A DNA stretch of 64,000 nucleotides from Deltaproteobacteria bacterium (GTDB lineage: Bacteria; Desulfobacterota; Binatia; UBA9968). The notes under the pieces are model-generated. The model ran no database searches. It was not told the origin of the DNA and saw only the letters and a program-made list of their open reading frames with translations. The translations under genes and the position numbers were made by a program. The stretch spans positions 1-64,000 of the forward strand of contig JACPSE010000185.1 of NCBI GenBank assembly GCA_016193465.1. Reading direction: 5' to 3'. Below are positions 58,606-64,000 of this stretch, one piece after another. Numbering within the stretch: position 1 is the first letter of the stretch; the number at the start of each line of letters is the position of its first letter.

Positions 58606-59748
58606 TTATCCAGACTTCCTGGGGTGCCAGTCAAAGGTTTTGACTTTGTAAGCCTCTTCGGGCATCAGACTTGTAATCCCTCTTTTGCCGAGCTCCTCTT
58701 CGAACTTCCTTCGGATCCACGGATCCTCATCACAGTATTCAATCTCGTCCTTGGCGCGATCTTCTATCTTTTCTGCGTGTCCACGAAACTGCCGCGGTGG
58801 TTGCAGAGCCAAATACCTGGCCGGAGTTGCACCTACGTTGAAGTGCTGATGAAACCATCTATTGGGAGGCACAAACATGCTTCCCTCGTGCCACGGAGCG
58901 ACAATCTTTTCCTTGCCTTCCTCCCACAAGACCGAATATCCCTCGCCTCCGGTGATGACAAGGGCACGCCCCGGCCCGTGCCGCCCTGCTTTCTTGTAGG
59001 TCCGATTGGGAAAGACCGACATGTGACAGGACATCTCTGAATCGGGAAACATAATATAGACGCTAGAGCCTCCTTTCACGTTGGGACTGAAAATATTCCA
59101 AGCTTGCATGTCAGGGAAGAAATTGCCGAGCCAGTAGGCGCTTCTTCCACCCCAGACATGGGCAGGATTTCCATCCGTGACGAGCTTCGCCTCAGAGTAA
59201 AGATCGCCGCCCCGTCCCAGGTGGTCCTCTGCCTGAAAGGGGTTGTCGAAGTAAAAACGCGGCTCCGCGACGAGCGACATTGCCAGTGCCAGGTAACTGT
59301 AGCGCAGCACCCTGGCCGGCTTGTCGCCTCGCATATTACCCAGTTGCTGAAAATAATTGTGGGGAATTTGAAACAAACTGCGATCTTGCCATTCAAAAGT
59401 CTTTTTTGGGGCTCCGTCCGCGGCCCAAATGGTGGTCATGCCTCGGCCCTCTAACACGTAAATGACCTCATCCAAGGCGAATCTCACGGGAGGCAGCGTT
59501 TTCCCTGCCGGGATCTCCATGACCATGGCAGAAGTGATCCCTTCCTGCCCCATGAGTTGAATAAACGCCGCATTACACTGGCGCTCTTCCCACCATCCGA
59601 GCTCAACAGTTCTCAAATCCTCGATGTGGTACCCCCGATGGATCGGTATTCCGACCGACTCCATCCAAAGATCGTAAGTATATTCCTTGACCTCTACGTC
59701 CGGATTACTCGATGCATACACTTTTGTAGCAATTTTTTCTTCTTGCAT
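58606..59748 (-). CDS. Bicupin-domain protein
   Basis: FALDEVIYVLEGRGMTTIWAADGAPKKTFEWQDRSLFQIP and KKAGRHGPGRALVITGGEGYSVLWEEG...GSMFVPPNRWFHQHFN. Confidence 0.82.
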   Translation of the reverse strand: MQEEKIATKVYASSNPDVEVKEYTYDLWMESVGIPIHRGYHIEDLRTVELGWWEERQCNAAFIQLMGQEGITSAMVMEIPAGKTLPPVRFALDEVIYVLEGRGMTTIWAADGAPKKTFEWQDRSLFQIPHNYFQQLGNMRGDKPARVLRYSYLALAMSLVAEPRFYFDNPFQAEDHLGRGGDLYSEAKLVTDGNPAHVWGGRSAYWLGNFFPDMQAWNIFSPNVKGGSSVYIMFPDSEMSCHMSVFPNRTYKKAGRHGPGRALVITGGEGYSVLWEEGKEKIVAPWHEGSMFVPPNRWFHQHFNVGATPARYLALQPPRQFRGHAEKIEDRAKDEIEYCDEDPWIRRKFEEELGKRGITSLMPEEAYKVKTFDWHPRKSG

Positions 59749-59885
59749 ATTATTTCTCCTCCTTAACTACTATTGCTTGAGTAAATGTCACACCTCTTCC
59801 CTTCGTGGTGATTTTGGAATCGGACCTGGCCACTATCCGCTTGTGGTTGCCTCTCGTAAAGTCCAGAATCACGACAGCAATCCAT

Positions 59886-61013
59886 CTATTTATCCGCTTT
59901 CGGGAAACCGTAGGCTGCAAATATCTTCTCCATATATTCCCCCAACCTGGTGAAATGATCCCAGTCTACCACCGATAGCTCCTTCCCCCAGGTCATCTGT
60001 GCTGCGGTTGAGCCAGGAGTAAACACCGAGGCCCGAAGGTCGTATTTATCTAATATCTCCTGACCCTCAGGAGATGCGAGAAACTCGAGCCACAAGAGAG
60101 CGGCATGAGGGTGATCAGCCATATTGAGGATACCGCTGGCATTGTCAATATTCCTGGTAGGGACAGGCTCAACAATCTTATAGCTCAGGCTCCCTGTCGG
60201 GTCCTTCTTCATAGCCCTCTTAACGGCTTTGAAAGTAGAATTGAAGGTGAGGGCATACTCTCCGTTAGCTAGGGCGATGTTAATTCTGGTGGCTCCGCTA
60301 CTCCACGCGGGCTGCTGCGCGGCTAGCTTCCGGGCGAAATCCAACGTTCTTTCCAGGCCCCATGCAGGCACCAGGCCATATAGCTGATTGGGCCGAAAAT
60401 CCAAGACGAATTTCTTTCCCTTGAACTCAGGTTTCAGAAAATCCTCCCACTTAGCAGGGACCTTATCTTCCGAGATAAGCTTCCTGTTGTAGGGTACGAC
60501 TGATATGGCGCTTGTAACGCTTACTGTGTTCCTCTCAACGGGGTGAATCATTTTGGGATGGATTTTAAGCACACCATCTTTGGCCATGCCAAGGATGTCA
60601 TGCTTCGTCAGATAAGACATATACTCTTCGGCAAAGTCCGCGGGTATAAAGGTGATGTCCCACCCCTTAGCTTGTCCTGACTTTATCTCCAGGAGCAACC
60701 TCTGATAAGCCTCAGGGCCCTGGATCTCCTGAAGATGGATATCAGTGATAAAGGGATACTTCTGCTTAAATGCATTAGTCAACGGCTTGTAAGTCGGGGG
60801 ATCCACTACCATAAGTGCTCTGAGTTTTCCCTCCTTCTTTGCCATGGCTACAATCTCATCGTGAGTGGCAAAAAAGGTGTACCCCTTAGCTTCAGCTTCC
60901 TTTTTGGCTTTCAGTAGGGTAGGACTGGCTGCAACCGCATGCGTAGTAGCCAACATTAGTAATGAAAGGAGAGTGAAGGAACTAATGATTTTGTTAAGAG
61001 CCGTAGCCCTCAT
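59886..61013 (-). CDS. Extracellular solute-binding protein (ferric/anion ABC type)
   Basis: Close paralog of 53768..54889 with signal peptide, VPYNRKLISEDKVPAKWEDFLKPEFKGKKFVLDFRP. Confidence 0.88.
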   Translation of the reverse strand: MRATALNKIISSFTLLSLLMLATTHAVAASPTLLKAKKEAEAKGYTFFATHDEIVAMAKKEGKLRALMVVDPPTYKPLTNAFKQKYPFITDIHLQEIQGPEAYQRLLLEIKSGQAKGWDITFIPADFAEEYMSYLTKHDILGMAKDGVLKIHPKMIHPVERNTVSVTSAISVVPYNRKLISEDKVPAKWEDFLKPEFKGKKFVLDFRPNQLYGLVPAWGLERTLDFARKLAAQQPAWSSGATRINIALANGEYALTFNSTFKAVKRAMKKDPTGSLSYKIVEPVPTRNIDNASGILNMADHPHAALLWLEFLASPEGQEILDKYDLRASVFTPGSTAAQMTWGKELSVVDWDHFTRLGEYMEKIFAAYGFPKADK

Positions 61014-61046
61014 GACCCGCCTCCTTTTGGGTTGAGTTCATAAGTT

Positions 61047-62453
61047 TTAAGAGATCTGCCCGGGAATAACTAGCAATTTTACTAACTTACCAATATCATC
61101 GAGCTTCTCTAAATTGTAGACAGTATCAGTGATCTGGCTCATCTGTTTCTCATCCATAAACTTCCTCGCCAAGCTGCGGAATTTCTCCTCTACGTCGGCG
61201 TCGGTCATTGGATTCATAGGAAGCCCCTTAGGATGGAGAACCTCACAGCGATATTTTTCCCCCTTCTTGGTGATAATTTCTGCAATACCTGGATAGCTGA
61301 ATCTCTCTAGCTTAGGTTCCGGCTCTACGAAAACCTTATCTATCAACTCCTGCACCGTAGGATCTTGCAGCTTCTCGTCTGAGAACTGCTCGGGCCCTAG
61401 TGCCCGGTCAACAATAGCAACCGCAGTGGCATAATATAAACTGTGGTCCGCTGTCTCCTTAGTTTTGGGATATCGACGCGTTGCCGGATCGGCCATGATC
61501 TGGTAGGTATACGAATTTGTTTTAATCCTAACCTCCGCTACATCTTCAGCTCTTATGTCGTGCTCTTTAACCAAGGTTAAAGTCGCTTCTATAGGGCCAT
61601 GCGTATGCCCACCGGCGGCAAAGTTCTTGACCCAGGTATACAGGATTGTCCAGTCTTTTCTCGGCTGCCTCAATTTCTCCAAGTCTATCTCTCCTCCCGC
61701 CACAACCTCATTAATCCCGTGATGCCCCTCAAAGACATTAAGCGGGCCTTTAAATCCTTTCTGCGCCAATAAGGCGCCAAGGATACCGCTATAAGCGCCA
61801 TACGGAAACCTCAGATTTCTGGCCATCGTCAATGTCTCTTTTCCCGCATGCAAGATGCCCAGCTCTAGAGTGAAGCACCCTGCGATAGACAGAGCATTTG
61901 CCATTTGCCCCTCGTTGAGCCCTAGAAGCCTACCTGCAACTAAGGCCATTATCCAGGGGCTTCTAGTCTCGTGCGCCCATCCTCGCTTATCTAGGACCGC
62001 GTGGGTCCTTCCCATAGAATCAAAGACTTTACTCAAGAGTTCGTAGGCCAAAACGATGGCCGTTATGACCTCTTGACCAGTAGAGTGCTGCCGCTCACCC
62101 ACAGCCAAGATTGGAGGGATCGACTCGCTGTGAAACCCTGCGTGGTGTGCCTCCTTTGTGAGGTAGCATCCACTCATATAGTCAAGGTAGCGGACCATAA
62201 CGCCGTTGGCCAAAGTGGCATATAGACAAGAGGTCTTGAGACCGCTGACGTAAACCGTTGATTCACCCGGCCCGTTTATCTCCTTAATCAGGCTCTGAAT
62301 GATTTGGCTTGGCTCACTCAGATAGCCGCCAAAGCCGATACCCAAGGTATCCAGCACCAGACGCTTAACTTCATGAACCACCTCTGGTGGCAGCTCATGG
62401 AAGGTTAACCCCTTAGCCTCTGCTGCTAATTGCTCAGCTATTGTCTTCGGCAT
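61047..62453 (-). CDS. MmgE/PrpD-family protein
   Basis: VHEVKRLVLDTLGIGFGGYLSEPSQI, ANGVMVRYLDYMSG, SIPPILAVGERQHSTGQEVITAIVLAYE. Confidence 0.93.
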   Translation of the reverse strand: MPKTIAEQLAAEAKGLTFHELPPEVVHEVKRLVLDTLGIGFGGYLSEPSQIIQSLIKEINGPGESTVYVSGLKTSCLYATLANGVMVRYLDYMSGCYLTKEAHHAGFHSESIPPILAVGERQHSTGQEVITAIVLAYELLSKVFDSMGRTHAVLDKRGWAHETRSPWIMALVAGRLLGLNEGQMANALSIAGCFTLELGILHAGKETLTMARNLRFPYGAYSGILGALLAQKGFKGPLNVFEGHHGINEVVAGGEIDLEKLRQPRKDWTILYTWVKNFAAGGHTHGPIEATLTLVKEHDIRAEDVAEVRIKTNSYTYQIMADPATRRYPKTKETADHSLYYATAVAIVDRALGPEQFSDEKLQDPTVQELIDKVFVEPEPKLERFSYPGIAEIITKKGEKYRCEVLHPKGLPMNPMTDADVEEKFRSLARKFMDEKQMSQITDTVYNLEKLDDIGKLVKLLVIPGQIS

Positions 62454-62584
62454 TTCTGAGCTCCTTTCTTTGCTTAGCGAACCCACTGAAAAAGGAAGTC
62501 CCTTATCTCTTTTGACAAGGAAACAACGATTCTGTTAAGAACTGTAGTCCTCATGGCACGCCTCCTTTTTTAGAGTATGGAAGA

Positions 62585-63688
62585 TCACTTCCCCTGAGGG
62601 TAGACCACAACCTCATCCCCCTCCCAGGAGAATTTGGTATCAAGCCCTTGGTTTTTGCAGCACCACTCCATATAGTCAAATACCTCAGAGCTACGCTTAT
62701 CGGAGCGGGATAAGACCTCAGGTTGTGCGCGCTTGTTAATCATCAGGGGCAAGTAGGAGACACGCTCGATCTTCTTATCAGCAATGATACACTTAGCGAT
62801 GATCGATTTTCTTGAATCAACGGGAAAGTCATAGTCAGGATATTCTGGATCCAGCTCCATACCGTAAATCGGCCTAAGGGGGCCTTTGCGCTTTTTAGAA
62901 GGCTGGACGAAGTTCCCAAGACTATAGAAGATCACCTTGCCTTTGTAGACCTCAATTGCTTTCAGGATGTGGGCATGGTGGCCTAGAATGACATCAACTC
63001 CGGCATTGATGGCGGCATAGCCTACTTCCCTTTGATACATAGCGATGACAGCGGGAACATGATGGACTCCCCAGTGAATAGACATGATGACCACGTCTGC
63101 CAAAGGCCTTACCTTCTTAATATCCTCTACCATTGCCGCCAGATCATCCTTATTGGCGAAGGTGAGGATCTTAGGAGGAGTCCCGGGCTGCCAATCGACC
63201 TGTTCATAGGAGGTGGAGGCTCTCATAGGGGCACAGCCCGATTTGTCACCTCTGGCCTCGTATCCTCTTGGCACGACCGAACAATAAGCCAGGAAAGCGA
63301 CTTTAGTTCCTTTGCGCTCCAAAATCAGGGGCTTTCGTGCCTCATCGATGTTCTTACCCGCTCCTACCACAGCGATGTTGTTCTTTGTCAGGGTGTCGAT
63401 GGTCTCAAAGAGACCCACTTCCCCGAGGTCCAGAGTCTGGTTGGCGGCAAAAGACATTACGTCGAAGCCTGCGTAGGTCAGCCCGGAAACCCTCTCGGGG
63501 CTGACCCGCGTAACAAAGAAGCCTTGCATTTGAGGCTCGCCTTTCTCCGCGAGGGGGGCTTCTAACTGGCCAAAAAGAATGTCGGCCTGCTTAAGGGTAG
63601 GTAATGCCAATTCAAAAAGCGATTCAGGGTTGGGTCGGCCAGGTATTACATCTCCAACTGCGTAAATAGAAACCTTCTCTGGATTCAT
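62585..63688 (-). CDS. CapA-family (PGA_cap) metallophosphatase-like protein
   Basis: Close paralog of 55858..56958; identical long C-terminal segment YPDYDFPVDSRKSIIAKCIIADKKIERVSYLPLMINKRAQPEVLSRSDKRSSEVFDYMEWCC. Confidence 0.9.
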   Translation of the reverse strand: MNPEKVSIYAVGDVIPGRPNPESLFELALPTLKQADILFGQLEAPLAEKGEPQMQGFFVTRVSPERVSGLTYAGFDVMSFAANQTLDLGEVGLFETIDTLTKNNIAVVGAGKNIDEARKPLILERKGTKVAFLAYCSVVPRGYEARGDKSGCAPMRASTSYEQVDWQPGTPPKILTFANKDDLAAMVEDIKKVRPLADVVIMSIHWGVHHVPAVIAMYQREVGYAAINAGVDVILGHHAHILKAIEVYKGKVIFYSLGNFVQPSKKRKGPLRPIYGMELDPEYPDYDFPVDSRKSIIAKCIIADKKIERVSYLPLMINKRAQPEVLSRSDKRSSEVFDYMEWCCKNQGLDTKFSWEGDEVVVYPQGK

Positions 63689-63820
63689 TCTTTCGTTCCT
63701 TACAGTATTGTGAACACTCTCTTGCCTCAGCCTCCCCCCCTAGCATGCAGGTCTGCACTAGGCGGTTGGAGTTGGTAATCAATGAATGTTCACCCACAGC
63801 TCTCCGACAGACAACCTTCT

Positions 63821-64000
63821 TTAAGCACATAGATGAGCGACGAGTTCGGAGATGTCGCCCAAAGTTTCAAGCTTGTCAACAGTCTCTACAAGGAGTTGCA
63901 CTTTTGTGCTAGGTAACACCGTAGCTGCATTCTCCTCGAACTTCTCGACTACGTCTTGCCAGCTCAGAGGCTCCCCGGGCGGCGTCCCCTTGGTTGGACG
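63821..64000 (-). CDS. C-terminal end of a further MmgE/PrpD-like protein (runs off window)
   Basis: RPTKGTPPGEPLSWQDVVEKFEENAATVLPSTKVQLLVETVDKLETLGDISELVAHLCA*, matching the C-terminal layout of the other MmgE/PrpD copies. Confidence 0.7.
   Translation of the reverse strand, partial: RPTKGTPPGEPLSWQDVVEKFEENAATVLPSTKVQLLVETVDKLETLGDISELVAHLCA

Noticed and set aside
55858-63688. Capsule or poly-gamma-glutamate biosynthesis cluster
   Set aside because: Only CapA-like proteins are present; PgsB/PgsC-like ligase and membrane genes are absent and the neighbours are MmgE/PrpD, SBP and cupin genes.

Overview
Chromosome-type window from an unidentified bacterium; soil or sediment uncultivated lineage is only a guess. 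It mixes housekeeping genes with accessory islands. Housekeeping genes: uvrB, uvrC, comEC, hisS, aspS, lexA, and an imuA/imuB/dnaE2 SOS mutasome. Main accessory observations: (1) an EgtD-type histidine methyltransferase divergent from an EgtV/EgtU-like ABC transporter with a fused permease-binding protein; (2) a Type IIG/ISP-like restriction gene whose central part is replaced by a compact HNH-nuclease + beta-class methyltransferase cassette, with the C-terminal stub still detectable downstream; (3) two separate, translationally coupled DUF5678-like + retropepsin-like gene pairs; (4) a NERD + pseudokinase + kinase protein (PglW-like) in a decayed island between uvrC and comEC; (5) an SOS mutasome split by two toxin-antitoxin modules, with a leftover imuB 3' fragment, and matching CTGA-N8-TCAG palindromes upstream of lexA and dnaE2; (6) a duplicated, rearranged CapA / MmgE-PrpD / solute-binding-protein / cupin island with transposase scars; (7) repeated pairing of orphan ABC solute-binding proteins with cupins, without permeases. 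A YaaA-like + GIY-YIG-like gene pair near the left end could be an uncharacterised two-gene system. No rRNA, tRNA or CRISPR was recognised. All assignments come from reading the translations and sequence by eye; no database search was run.
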